From the NCBI GenBank assembly GCA_002376965.1, contig DFOV01000299.1, forward strand, positions 1 to 5,400: a DNA stretch of 5,400 nucleotides, written 5' to 3'. Of this stretch, positions 1-5,400 are shown piece after piece. This stretch comes from Gammaproteobacteria bacterium UBA3532. Its GTDB lineage: Bacteria > Pseudomonadota > Gammaproteobacteria > Enterobacterales > UBA3532. The stretch's first letter is position 1, and each line of letters starts with the position of its first letter. The translations under genes were made by a program, and so were the position numbers. Below the pieces are notes generated by a model. That model did no database searches, was not told the DNA's origin, and saw only the letters and a list, made by a program, of their open reading frames with translations.

Positions 1-1
1 A

Positions 2-118
2 TGTGGTGAATTGGACTATATCCAAAGCGAAGGTCGTAGCATGCAAAACAGTTATGTTATGAGCAACAATTTTGCCTTTGGTGGTATCAATACCTCACTG
101 ATATTTAAGCGCTGGTAA
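2..118 (+). CDS. Beta-ketoacyl-ACP synthase, C-terminal end only (5' truncated by window edge)
   Basis: Only the last 38 codons and the TAA stop are present. The reading frame starts at base 2 and remains open from there. Visible residues 21-30 read SNNFAFGGIN. This is the N-x-F-x-F-G-G-x-N loop close to the C-terminus of condensing enzymes (FabB/FabF class), where the phenylalanine before GG gates the active site. The protein ends in TSLIFKRW. Enzymes of this family join malonyl-ACP to an acyl-ACP in cytoplasmic fatty-acid or polyketide-type chain elongation. The active-site cysteine and the two histidines lie upstream of the window. Which subtype it is (FabB, FabF, FabY-like, or an aryl-polyene-cluster synthase) cannot be decided from 38 residues. 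The NFAFGGINTSLIF ending reminds me of FabY-like synthases, but that is recollection rather than proof. No clear intrinsic terminator follows the stop. Confidence 0.85.
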   Translation, partial: CGELDYIQSEGRSMQNSYVMSNNFAFGGINTSLIFKRW

Positions 119-198
119 GGGGCGTTTTTGCGCTTACTCAAGATGTTCTTTGGTTTTAATATCTATACTTTATGGTCTATGCTTTGATCCAAATTGGC

Positions 199-242
199 TT
201 GATATCCATAGTTATTAGTTTGATATAAATATTAGGTATCAA
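199..242 (+). promoter_or_regulatory. Probable dps promoter region with repeated TTGATA motifs
   Basis: The 150-bp gap upstream of dps is strongly AT-rich. TTGATA at 199-204 matches the sigma-70 -35 consensus at five of six positions. It is followed by GATATA (222-227, 17-bp spacing) or TATAAA (224-229, 19-bp spacing) as -10 candidates. TTGATAT occurs twice, at 199-205 and 220-226, exactly 21 bp apart. An inverted TATCAA lies at 237-242, making TTGATA-N11-TATCAA with the second copy. The repeats may be operator half-sites or simply promoter elements in AT-rich DNA. No OxyR tetrad pattern with the required spacing was found. The exact promoter is uncertain. Confidence 0.4.
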
Positions 243-268
243 GTAGTTAGCAATAGAGGAGCGTTACC

Positions 269-736
269 ATGAAGAAAATAGATATCGGTATCAACGAGCA
301 AGATCGATTAAACATCGCCGAAGGTTTAAAGCGATTATTGGCTGATTCCTACACCCTGTACCTGCAAACCCACAACTTTCATTGGAATGTCGAAGGCCCA
401 CAGTTTCGTGAACTGCATCTGATGTTTGAAGAGCATTACACCGAGCTGGCGGTCGCAGTAGATGACATCGCCGAACGTATCCGAACCCTCGGTGTGGTGG
501 CTCCAGGCACCTATAAGGCATTGGCATCACTTAGCTCTATCACCGAAGTTGAAGAAGTGCCAGCAGCCATGGAGATGGTTAGCATATTGACCTCAAGCCA
601 CGAGCAAGTGGTAAAAACCAGTCGTGAAGCGCTTAAGCTGGCGCAGGATGCCGATGATGAGTCGTCAGCAGCATTAATTTCTGATCGCATGCGTATTCAT
701 GAGAAGACAGCTTGGATGTTGCGGGCGATGATTTAA
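269..736 (+). CDS. dps: Dps-family DNA-protecting ferritin-like protein
   Basis: This 155-residue protein has the usual Dps length. Dps proteins assemble into hollow dodecamers that oxidise Fe(II), mainly with hydrogen peroxide, and store it as ferric mineral. They thereby protect DNA during stationary phase and oxidative stress in the cytoplasm. The inter-subunit ferroxidase ligands are all visible: H38 in the FHWNVEGP motif, H50 and E54 in ELHLMFEE, and D65 and E69 in VDDIAERIR. They correspond to H51, H63, D67, D78 and E82 of E. coli Dps. The C-terminus [11 protein letters not shown] is typical of this subgroup. The N-terminal tail is short (MKKIDIG), without the lysine-rich extension that E. 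coli Dps uses to bind DNA, so direct DNA binding is uncertain. The start is well supported: AGAGGAG at 255-261 lies 7 nt before the ATG. The next gene begins 15 nt after the stop with no visible terminator, so read-through is possible. Confidence 0.95.
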   Translation: MKKIDIGINEQDRLNIAEGLKRLLADSYTLYLQTHNFHWNVEGPQFRELHLMFEEHYTELAVAVDDIAERIRTLGVVAPGTYKALASLSSITEVEEVPAAMEMVSILTSSHEQVVKTSREALKLAQDADDESSAALISDRMRIHEKTAWMLRAMI

Positions 737-751
737 GTTGCTTGAAATATA

Positions 752-1096
752 ATGAATGAAAAAGTTGAGTTTGTTGAAAGGGTTTTTGATTTCGTCTTCG
801 AAGGTGGATTTCAGGAGCGTTTCGAATCTCTTGGGTTTCCAGAAGATGACCTTCAAATTTGGTTTCTCAATGCCCGGACGTTTTCAAAGCTTATTATTAA
901 TCAAGAGCTGACAGAGGACGATAAGTTCAACTTGCTCACACTCATTGAGGCTGCAAGATTCGAAGTTGAGTGTTCGGCATCCGACCATGATGCCGAACCA
1001 GCCTTTGATTTCTCTGGTTATCAGTTGTCTGAAACTTTTGTTGCTAGCTGGCGAGATAAGGTCATTAATCTGATAAGTGGGAATGCTTTGTTTTGA
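752..1096 (+). CDS. Small highly acidic protein of unknown function
   Basis: I do not recognise this 114-residue protein. It has 23 Asp/Glu against 9 Lys/Arg, so it is strongly acidic. It is rich in Phe (especially residues 7-44) and has no signal peptide or transmembrane segment, so it should be cytosolic. Residues 31-33 and 52-57 carry acidic clusters (EDD, ELTEDD). Residues 59-73 could form an amphipathic helix, and the C-terminal part includes SWRDKVINLI. A single cysteine, C74, is present. The ATG at 752 follows dps by 15 nt but has no good Shine-Dalgarno sequence (upstream GCTTGAAATATA). Expression may therefore depend on coupling to dps or on weak initiation. Base composition is more AT-rich by eye than dps. 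Small acidic proteins of this size include immunity and inhibitor proteins, but nothing here proves such a role. It is called a gene because of its position and its plausible globular composition. Confidence 0.6.
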   Translation: MNEKVEFVERVFDFVFEGGFQERFESLGFPEDDLQIWFLNARTFSKLIINQELTEDDKFNLLTLIEAARFEVECSASDHDAEPAFDFSGYQLSETFVASWRDKVINLISGNALF

Positions 1097-1167
1097 GCTA
1101 GGCAAGAAGACTACTCCATCGCATTTAGCTATTTACTCTCGATAAATGCCTTTTAAAAGACTCATAT

Positions 1168-1515
1168 ATGCTTCCTACAGAAATAACGAAAAACATTTAT
1201 TGTCCTAAATGTGGCGGTGTTGTGCCAGGCCTAGACGACGATAATTTTCGTCGCTATAACCAGGTATACATGAAGTGTGTAGAATCGGTTAAAGCATATA
1301 GAAGTGAGCATGGGACTTCACTACAACAAACGCCATTGGGTGAACTATATCAACCTGCCTTAGATTCATATTATGAATTAACGGGATTTCGGGGAGCGGA
1401 TGCACTGCATTTATGGAGAAAGCACCGAATATCCAAATACCCTTTGTATTGTGACCGCTGTAACCTTTGTTATTTGGCACCGACTACAGGCCGGTGTCCC
1501 GTTTGTAGTGCCTAG
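1168..1515 (+). CDS. Small cysteine-rich zinc-ribbon-like protein of unknown function
   Basis: This 115-residue protein is not recognised as a named family. It has eight cysteines in a metal-binding arrangement: C12-P-K-C15 near the N-terminus, a lone C37, and a C-terminal cluster C95-x2-C98-x2-C101 followed by C110-P-V-C113. The pair C95/C98 with C110/C113 forms a classical zinc-ribbon pattern (CxxC-x11-CxxC). C12/C15 with C37/C101 could bind a second zinc. Between the knuckles, residues 38-90 are aromatic- and charge-rich (AYRSEHG, SYYELTGF, LWRKHR) and probably helical. No membrane segment or signal peptide is seen. Zinc ribbons of this kind commonly mediate nucleic-acid or protein contacts, but the substrate cannot be inferred. 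The ATG at 1168 has only a weak AAAAGA upstream (1155-1160). The 71-bp gap from the preceding gene contains no terminator. The gene faces the kinase-like gene convergently. Confidence 0.75.
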   Translation: MLPTEITKNIYCPKCGGVVPGLDDDNFRRYNQVYMKCVESVKAYRSEHGTSLQQTPLGELYQPALDSYYELTGFRGADALHLWRKHRISKYPLYCDRCNLCYLAPTTGRCPVCSA

Positions 1516-1538
1516 CTAATTCGGAAAACTGTTATAGA

Positions 1539-1558
1539 GGCGCGGAACCTTCCGCGCC
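1539..1558. repeat. GC-rich perfect palindrome between convergent genes (possible bidirectional terminator or REP-like element)
   Basis: The 9-base arm GGCGCGGAA is followed by CC and its exact reverse complement, which folds as an 8-bp stem with an ACCT loop. It lies in the 55-bp gap between the convergent zinc-ribbon gene and kinase-like gene, where a bidirectional terminator is expected. Neither side has a proper T-tract: the plus side continues CTGCCACCCCCCC and the minus side TCTATAACAGTTTT. It is therefore not a textbook intrinsic terminator. The same core recurs, with 17 of 20 positions identical, inside the larger repeat at 2826-2930. This suggests a dispersed palindromic repeat family. 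Confidence 0.65.
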
Positions 1559-1570
1559 CTGCCACCCCCC

Positions 1571-2671
1571 CTACAACTGATACTCCACAGCCAACGCACG
1601 TTTTTTCTGATAAATTTCAATCAGCTCATCCTGGCTCTTTTCTTCATCGCCAAAAAACAGCCCTGCTTTTTCCTTTAACAAACGGAAGTGATTTTTCAGG
1701 TTATCCAGCACTGTATCTGCTTTGGTCAGGGTGCCTGGCGTGCAGGATTTGCCGTGCAGATCGTCCATGAGATCGAGCACCATGGAGCGGTGGCTTTCTA
1801 ATCGATATAAGTCAGCTGTTTTTTCAGGCGAGGACAGTCCTTGTTCCCATAGCTGATTGATTCCATATAGCCATTTCAAGACCTCTGGGCTGGCGCTGGC
1901 TTGTTCTAAAACACGGTATTTCTGCTGGTAGTGCTTCAGTGCGATGTCTTTCTCCAGGGAGTACAGGGTCAAGGCTGCCTGTTGGTCTTGCTGTTCCAGC
2001 GCGTGCAGGTGGCTGAAGAAGAAGCGTGTTTCAAAGCGTTCAGCGCAGTGAAAAATGGGATCAGCCGTGCCGTTGCTGTTAAACATGGTTAGCGGATCAA
2101 AGCGATACATGTAACCAAAGTCGTATAACTTGACGTTATTACCGACGGCGAGCAAGTTGCCTGAGCAGAGATCCCATTCACAGAAGCCGTTGAGCTCCAG
2201 TTCGATCAGCGTCGCAAATAAGCCATCTAACATCTCAGCATTGAATTCGGTGATATGCTCTCCTTCAATCCAGGGCGAGAGGATAATGCCGCGCTTTAGT
2301 GATGCATACTGCGTATCAATAATGTGTTGGAATGACTGTGGATCGATCTTTTTTTGTTCGGCAAAGTCGCGTCGGCGTTGTACTTCGTTTAAAAATGACG
2401 TTTGGCCATCGACGTTTTTAACCAGAATTTCGTCACGCTTGCGTTTTAATGTCCAATTAGTGGTGCCGTCGGTGATCTTGAAAACATGGTTGGTTAAGCC
2501 TTGAAAGCTGTCTAAAACAAAGGGGCTTTCTGAGGTTACGTTGGTCAGTTCTTCAATAGAAAAAGGGATGCCGCTTAATGTGCCTACTTCTATGTCTTGT
2601 CCAGATGCGAGAAAGTCGAGCTGGAATTGCTGGCGGTCATTATCGGCGGTTAGTTCTGTTTTTGTTGTCAT
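1571..2671 (-). CDS. Protein-kinase-like / APH-fold phosphotransferase, substrate unknown
   Basis: The 366-residue product has the core motifs of the kinase/aminoglycoside-phosphotransferase fold. Numbered from the preferred start, these are: a nucleotide-loop-like stretch GLTNHVFKI (58-66); TLKRKR with K76 or K78 as the ATP-binding lysine; a candidate helix-C glutamate E96; a hinge-like region SPWIEGEHIT (132-141); a catalytic loop EWDLCSGNLL with D167 and N172; and YDFG with metal-binding D184. The machinery therefore looks intact and an ATP-dependent phosphotransfer is likely. About 180 residues after DFG are helical and Gln/Leu/Glu-rich, possibly for substrate recognition. No membrane segment is seen. 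An upstream in-frame ATG at 2692 would add seven residues (MTTRTKT) but lacks a ribosome-binding site. The ATG at 2671 has GAGGA 8 nt upstream and is preferred. The gene is divergent from the MalT-like regulator, with MalT-box-like motifs in front of it. The substrate (sugar, small molecule or protein) is not evident. Confidence 0.85.
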   Translation of the reverse strand: MTTKTELTADNDRQQFQLDFLASGQDIEVGTLSGIPFSIEELTNVTSESPFVLDSFQGLTNHVFKITDGTTNWTLKRKRDEILVKNVDGQTSFLNEVQRRRDFAEQKKIDPQSFQHIIDTQYASLKRGIILSPWIEGEHITEFNAEMLDGLFATLIELELNGFCEWDLCSGNLLAVGNNVKLYDFGYMYRFDPLTMFNSNGTADPIFHCAERFETRFFFSHLHALEQQDQQAALTLYSLEKDIALKHYQQKYRVLEQASASPEVLKWLYGINQLWEQGLSSPEKTADLYRLESHRSMVLDLMDDLHGKSCTPGTLTKADTVLDNLKNHFRLLKEKAGLFFGDEEKSQDELIEIYQKKRALAVEYQL

Positions 2672-2679
2672 GGTTTTTG

Positions 2680-2684
2680 TCCTC
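2680..2684 (-). promoter_or_regulatory. Ribosome-binding site deciding the start of the kinase-like gene
   Basis: On the minus strand GAGGA lies 8 nt before the ATG at 2671. The alternative ATG at 2692 is preceded by AGATCCGACA, with no purine-rich Shine-Dalgarno core. The region around the two ATGs is a partial tandem repeat (ATGACAAC followed by an A-rich stretch, twice), which explains the MTTRTKT-MTTKTE look of the longer translation. Automated annotation taking the longest frame would place the start 21 bases too far upstream. Confidence 0.7.
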
Positions 2685-2726
2685 GTTGTCATTGTCGGAT
2701 CTAGCTTAGCAATGATGTTGGCGTGG

Positions 2727-2757
2727 CTTCGTCCCCCCTTGGGAGGATTCCGTCCCC
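2727..2757 (-). promoter_or_regulatory. Cluster of three MalT-box-like motifs (putative operator of the divergent regulator)
   Basis: Read on the minus strand, GGGGACGAAG (2736 down to 2727) and GGGGACGGAA (2757 down to 2748) are direct repeats 21 bp apart, two helical turns. On the plus strand TGGGAGGATT (2740-2749), containing a perfect GGAGGA core, lies between them in the opposite orientation. The E. coli MalT box, from memory, is GGGGA(T/G)GAGG with core GGA(T/G)GA. The first copy matches it at 8 of 10 positions and the plus-strand copy at 7 of 10. The cluster ends 55 bp before the kinase-like start codon, a suitable position for activation from just upstream of -35. It also lies about 20 bp upstream of the -35 element of the regulator's own candidate promoter. 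Binding is inferred from motif resemblance and the neighbouring MalT-like gene. Confidence 0.45.
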
Positions 2758-2775
2758 ATTTACGCCCCTCTTCTA

Positions 2776-2804
2776 TTGACCATTATCCCGCTATACCGTC
2801 TAAT
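2776..2804 (+). promoter_or_regulatory. Sigma-70-like promoter for the MalT-like regulator
   Basis: TTGACC (2776-2781) and TCTAAT (2799-2804) each match the sigma-70 hexamers at five of six positions and are separated by the optimal 17 bp. The predicted transcription start near 2811 would give a leader of about 160 nt before the ATG at 2972. The large inverted repeat at 2826-2930 would then lie entirely within that leader. No better-placed promoter was seen between the repeat and the start codon. Confidence 0.5.
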
Positions 2805-2825
2805 GAACCTCACTTTGGGTGTACC

Positions 2826-2930
2826 AGCGGAAAGGTAGCGTCCTATCAGAAAACGCCGTGAATACGTCCGTGTAGGCTCGGGCGCGGTTCCTTCCGCGCA
2901 ACGTTTCTGACAGAACGCTACCTATCCGCT
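2826..2930. repeat. 105-nt long imperfect inverted repeat with inner GC hairpin
   Basis: The left arm 2826-2855 pairs with the right arm 2902-2930. Starting from the outer AGCGGA, 26 positions pair, with three mismatches and one single-base bulge. Inside, GCGCGG (2882-2887) and CCGCGC (2894-2899) form a second hairpin with a TTCCTT loop. The unpaired left segment contains GTGAATACGTCC and GTAGGCTCG. I recall similar GTGAATACxTCCxTGTAGGCTCG-palindrome-CGTTTCTGACAG units scattered in intergenic DNA of marine gammaproteobacteria, which would make this a dispersed repeat rather than a unique regulator. That is memory, not a search. There is no T-tract after the right arm, so it is not a standard terminator. 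It lies between the candidate promoter and the start of the MalT-like gene. Confidence 0.75.
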
Positions 2931-2971
2931 TATTCACACGGCGGTTAAACCGGTCTAGGTTGATGTTTTCT

Positions 2972-5400
2972 ATGCTAGCTTCTTTTCAACATGTATTACT
3001 ACAATCAAAAATGACTGCACCCAGCGTGATGGATGGTACAGTGCGGCGTGAACACTTGTTTGCCTTGCTCGATCACTGGGATCAATGCAGCATGGCACTG
3101 ATCTGTGCTCCGGCTGGCTATGGCAAATCGACCCTGGTGGTTGATTATCTTGATTCTCGCGCCTTTGATTATGGCTGGTATTCGCTGGATGATACAGACA
3201 ATGCACCGGTGTTATTTGCCCACTACTTCACTGCGGTACTATCGCGGCTTTTGCCGACGGTTCGCCAGCCTTTAGAAACCTATCTGCACAATGAAAAGTC
3301 GGTTCATTTGGTGCCTTTTGTCCAGAACGTGCTTTATTTTCTAAGCCAACACAAAGTGCCAGAAAGCCCCTGCTTTCTGATATTGGATGACCTACACGCG
3401 CTGAGCGAGCCGTCGGTGCTACAGGCGCTGGATTACTTTATTCAGCATAAACCCCATTGGCTTAAGCTGATGATCTTGACGCGCCATAAGCCGACCTTTC
3501 ATTTAGCCAAATTGACCAGCCAAGGCCGGTTAATCAACCTGGATATAGAAGACCTGGCTTTTGCTGATGATGAAATGACCCTGTTTCTGCACCAGCGCTT
3601 TGCTGATCTCAAGGCCGAAGACTACGCTCCACTGTTACCGAAAATGGACGGCTGGATTGCAGGGCTGCAGTTGTTGGCTATTTCTCGCGGCAAGCTGTTC
3701 GCGCCTGATGCCTTTAGTGGAGCAGATAAGCAAATATTTGATTATCTGGCGGAAGAGGTTTTCCGCCAGTTGTCGGAGCCGATGCAGCAGTTTTTGCAAT
3801 CGGTGGCGATTTTTGAGCAATTTAATGCCGAACTGGCGCGAACCGTATCTGAAGATAGTCAGGCACAGGAGCATATTGAATCGCTGGAGCAGAAAAATCT
3901 GTTTATCATCCCGCTCGATCGTGAGCGACGTTGGTATCGTTTTCATCACCTGTTTGCCGAGTACTTGCGATTTCAACTAGCCAAATTACCTCTCGCCAAA
4001 CAACGTCAACTCCATCAAAAAGCCTGCAGTGCCTGGGCCGAGCAGGGCTATTACCACCGAGCCATAGAGCATGCGATTCAGGGTGAAGAACAAGAACAAG
4101 TGGTTAACATTTTGGAAAGCTATGGTCAGGAGCTGTATGAAAAGCGCTATTCACCGCTATTACAGCGTTGCTTTGATTTTATTGATCAACAAAAGCTGGC
4201 CCAGAATATACGCCTGACATTGCTCAAAGCCTGGGCGGCTTTTGACTATGAACGCCCAGAAGAAGTCATTCCTTGTTTAGAGCTGGCGGGTCATTATTTG
4301 AAGGGTAGCCAAGCGCTGGATGATCCGCGTATTCAAGGTGAGATGGCTACGCTCACCGCCTTGGCCGCTATGGTGTGCGAGAAGATTGATCTGGCCGAGC
4401 AGGCGGCGGAGCAAGCATTGTCGTTGCTGGATGATATTCCCACACGCAATCGAGCTACGTCTTTGAATGCCCTAGCCAGCGTTCGCTATCGACGCGGACA
4501 GCAGGATGAGGCGTTAGCGCTGTATGCGAAAGAACAGCATATTGCCGAGTATTTGCGCTCGATGCCGCTGCTGCAGGAGTCGCTGTATGGCCAGGCCAAT
4601 GTGCATTTTGATCGGGCGAATTTTGCCAGTGTGCTTCAATTGACGGAGCGCTTTATCACCGATGCTAAAGCGGTCAACGTGCCGCATATTCAGGGGATCG
4701 ACTATCACTATCGTATGTTGGCCAACGTGTATTGGCAGCTGGGTGAGTTTGAGCGGTGTCAGCACTATGCAGAGCAGGCGGATGCCATCGAAAGGCCGCT
4801 TGGCGAGTATTGGCATTTTCCTAATCTTCTGATGATGGTGCGGTTGCATTTATCTTTACAGCAACCTCAACAGGCACATCAGTTAATGCAAGAATGCCAT
4901 CGCCTGTTCCATCAATATGACTATTGTTCGCGCTGGGTGGTGAAATACCATGAGTTAAAGCTGCGCTTTTTGATGGATGAGGCTAACAATATAGGCATAA
5001 AGCACTGGTTACATGGTCAAGGCATATCCCAGTCGCCATTTAGCTGGAACGCGCTTGAGGAGCAACTACCGTCGGCGGTGCATGTTATTGAGCAACAACG
5101 CCAGCGTCTTATTGTTTTGGCATTGATGGAAAGTGGTGAGCTAGCCCTGGCGATGGCATGGTTGGAGCGATTGATGAATCAGGCCGCAGATATGGGGCTA
5201 ATGCGCGAAAATCTGGAGCATCACTATGTGAAGGCCTGGGGCTTGTTGCAGATGCAGGAACATGAAGCCGCGACGGCTGAAATGCAGCAGTTATTGCATC
5301 ATTGTATCGAAACAGGGCTTGTCGGAATGTTTTTTGTTGGCTCTCAGCGCAGTTTGTCGCTATTGCGCTTGGTGGCCCAGCAGAACGAGGAGACTGCCAG
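2972..5400 (+). CDS. MalT-like ATP-dependent LuxR-family (STAND) transcriptional activator, 3' truncated
   Basis: An uninterrupted frame runs off the window after 809 codons. E. coli MalT has 901 residues, so roughly 90 residues are missing, including the C-terminal LuxR helix-turn-helix. The N-terminus LLQSKMTAP..GTVRREHL resembles the start of MalT. Visible STAND ATPase features are Walker A APAGYGKST (46-54, K52), Walker B FLILDD (135-140, D139/D140), a sensor-type arginine R171 in LTRHKP, and GWIAGLQLLA (227-236). HHLFAEYLR (325-333) is the conserved motif at the end of the winged-helix region. From about residue 430 the protein is helical repeat (TPR/SUSD-like), the inducer-sensing part of MalT. 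In this family, ATP plus an inducer drives oligomerisation and activation of target promoters. The start at 2972 gives MLASFQHVLL. ATG 2963, in frame, is an alternative. A weak TAGG at 2956-2959 serves neither ideally. Close relatives respond to different ligands, so the inducer is unknown and a malT name is not assigned. Confidence 0.93.
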   Translation, partial: MLASFQHVLLQSKMTAPSVMDGTVRREHLFALLDHWDQCSMALICAPAGYGKSTLVVDYLDSRAFDYGWYSLDDTDNAPVLFAHYFTAVLSRLLPTVRQPLETYLHNEKSVHLVPFVQNVLYFLSQHKVPESPCFLILDDLHALSEPSVLQALDYFIQHKPHWLKLMILTRHKPTFHLAKLTSQGRLINLDIEDLAFADDEMTLFLHQRFADLKAEDYAPLLPKMDGWIAGLQLLAISRGKLFAPDAFSGADKQIFDYLAEEVFRQLSEPMQQFLQSVAIFEQFNAELARTVSEDSQAQEHIESLEQKNLFIIPLDRERRWYRFHHLFAEYLRFQLAKLPLAKQRQLHQKACSAWAEQGYYHRAIEHAIQGEEQEQVVNILESYGQELYEKRYSPLLQRCFDFIDQQKLAQNIRLTLLKAWAAFDYERPEEVIPCLELAGHYLKGSQALDDPRIQGEMATLTALAAMVCEKIDLAEQAAEQALSLLDDIPTRNRATSLNALASVRYRRGQQDEALALYAKEQHIAEYLRSMPLLQESLYGQANVHFDRANFASVLQLTERFITDAKAVNVPHIQGIDYHYRMLANVYWQLGEFERCQHYAEQADAIERPLGEYWHFPNLLMMVRLHLSLQQPQQAHQLMQECHRLFHQYDYCSRWVVKYHELKLRFLMDEANNIGIKHWLHGQGISQSPFSWNALEEQLPSAVHVIEQQRQRLIVLALMESGELALAMAWLERLMNQAADMGLMRENLEHHYVKAWGLLQMQEHEAATAEMQQLLHHCIETGLVGMFFVGSQRSLSLLRLVAQQNEETA

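Noticed and set aside
114..135. Possible intrinsic terminator after the ketoacyl synthase (GTAA..GCG-TTTTTG-CGC-TTAC)
   Set aside because: The stem needs a three-base bulge, the T-run is in the loop rather than after the stem, and no T-tract follows.
161..211. OxyR-type ATAG/CTAT tetrads upstream of dps
   Set aside because: CTAT at 163 and 177 and ATAG at 208 do not fall at the required N7 spacing.
291..1480. Minus-strand open frames opposite dps and the two small genes (291-530, 674-856, 884-1105, 1289-1480)
   Set aside because: They lie antisense to dps or to more plausible sense frames and show no family motif or ribosome-binding site.
1097..1570. Integron attC-like recombination sites around the two small genes
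   Set aside because: No paired GTTRRRY/RYYYAAC core sites with imperfect inverted repeats were found. The 1539-1558 palindrome lacks these cores.
2776..2797. TTGACC followed by TATACC as an alternative promoter
   Set aside because: The spacing is only 10 bp. The TCTAAT at 17 bp is much better placed.
2130..2861. Plus-strand open frames 2130-2504 and 2541-2861 opposite the kinase-like gene and its promoter
   Set aside because: They are antisense to a gene with intact kinase motifs, rich in Ser/Arg/Pro typical of shadow frames, and the second runs across the control region and into the inverted repeat.
2942..2952. CGGTT-A-AACCG palindrome just before the regulator start
   Set aside because: It is a short 5-bp-arm palindrome without a second copy, as likely to be chance as an operator.
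3600..3980. Open frames inside the regulator gene (3600-3980 +, 3635-3976 -, 4514-4849 -, 2970-3206 -)
   Set aside because: They overlap the uninterrupted MalT-like frame, which has clear Walker A, Walker B and other family motifs. Their translations are of low-complexity, shadow character.

Overview
The window looks like a stretch of chromosome from a gammaproteobacterium, probably aquatic or marine. The evidence is a Dps-family ferritin of the type seen in Vibrio, Shewanella and Marinobacter relatives, a long MalT-class ATP-dependent LuxR regulator, a beta-ketoacyl synthase C-terminus ending in a KRW tail, moderate GC, and ordinary Shine-Dalgarno and sigma-70-like signals. Genus cannot be fixed from the sequence alone.

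Layout. Positions 2-118 hold the last 38 codons of a beta-ketoacyl-ACP synthase. An AT-rich promoter region (119-268) precedes dps (269-736, +). Two small genes follow on the same strand: a very acidic 114-residue protein (752-1096) and a 115-residue cysteine-rich zinc-ribbon protein (1168-1515). Neither is recognised. A GC-rich perfect palindrome (1539-1558) lies in the convergent gap. Next, on the minus strand, is an orphan protein-kinase-like/aminoglycoside-phosphotransferase-fold enzyme (1571-2671). A roughly 300-bp divergent control region follows (2672-2971). The rest of the window, 2972-5400 (+), is a MalT-like STAND regulator of which 809 codons are visible. Its C-terminal DNA-binding domain is outside the window.

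The most interesting part is the divergent region. It contains three motifs resembling the E. coli MalT box: two direct copies 21 bp apart on the minus strand and one copy in the opposite orientation between them. They lie just upstream of the kinase gene. It also contains a good sigma-70-like promoter pointing at the regulator gene and a 105-nt imperfect inverted repeat (26 of 29 arm positions pair) that would fall in that gene's leader RNA. The working hypothesis is that the MalT-like regulator controls the divergent kinase, and perhaps itself, forming a regulator/small-molecule-kinase pair with an unknown signal. No maltose-metabolism gene is visible, so the inducer should not be assumed to be maltotriose.

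The dps side looks like housekeeping stress defence with two orphan genes behind it. No tRNA, rRNA, CRISPR, transposase or integrase was seen.
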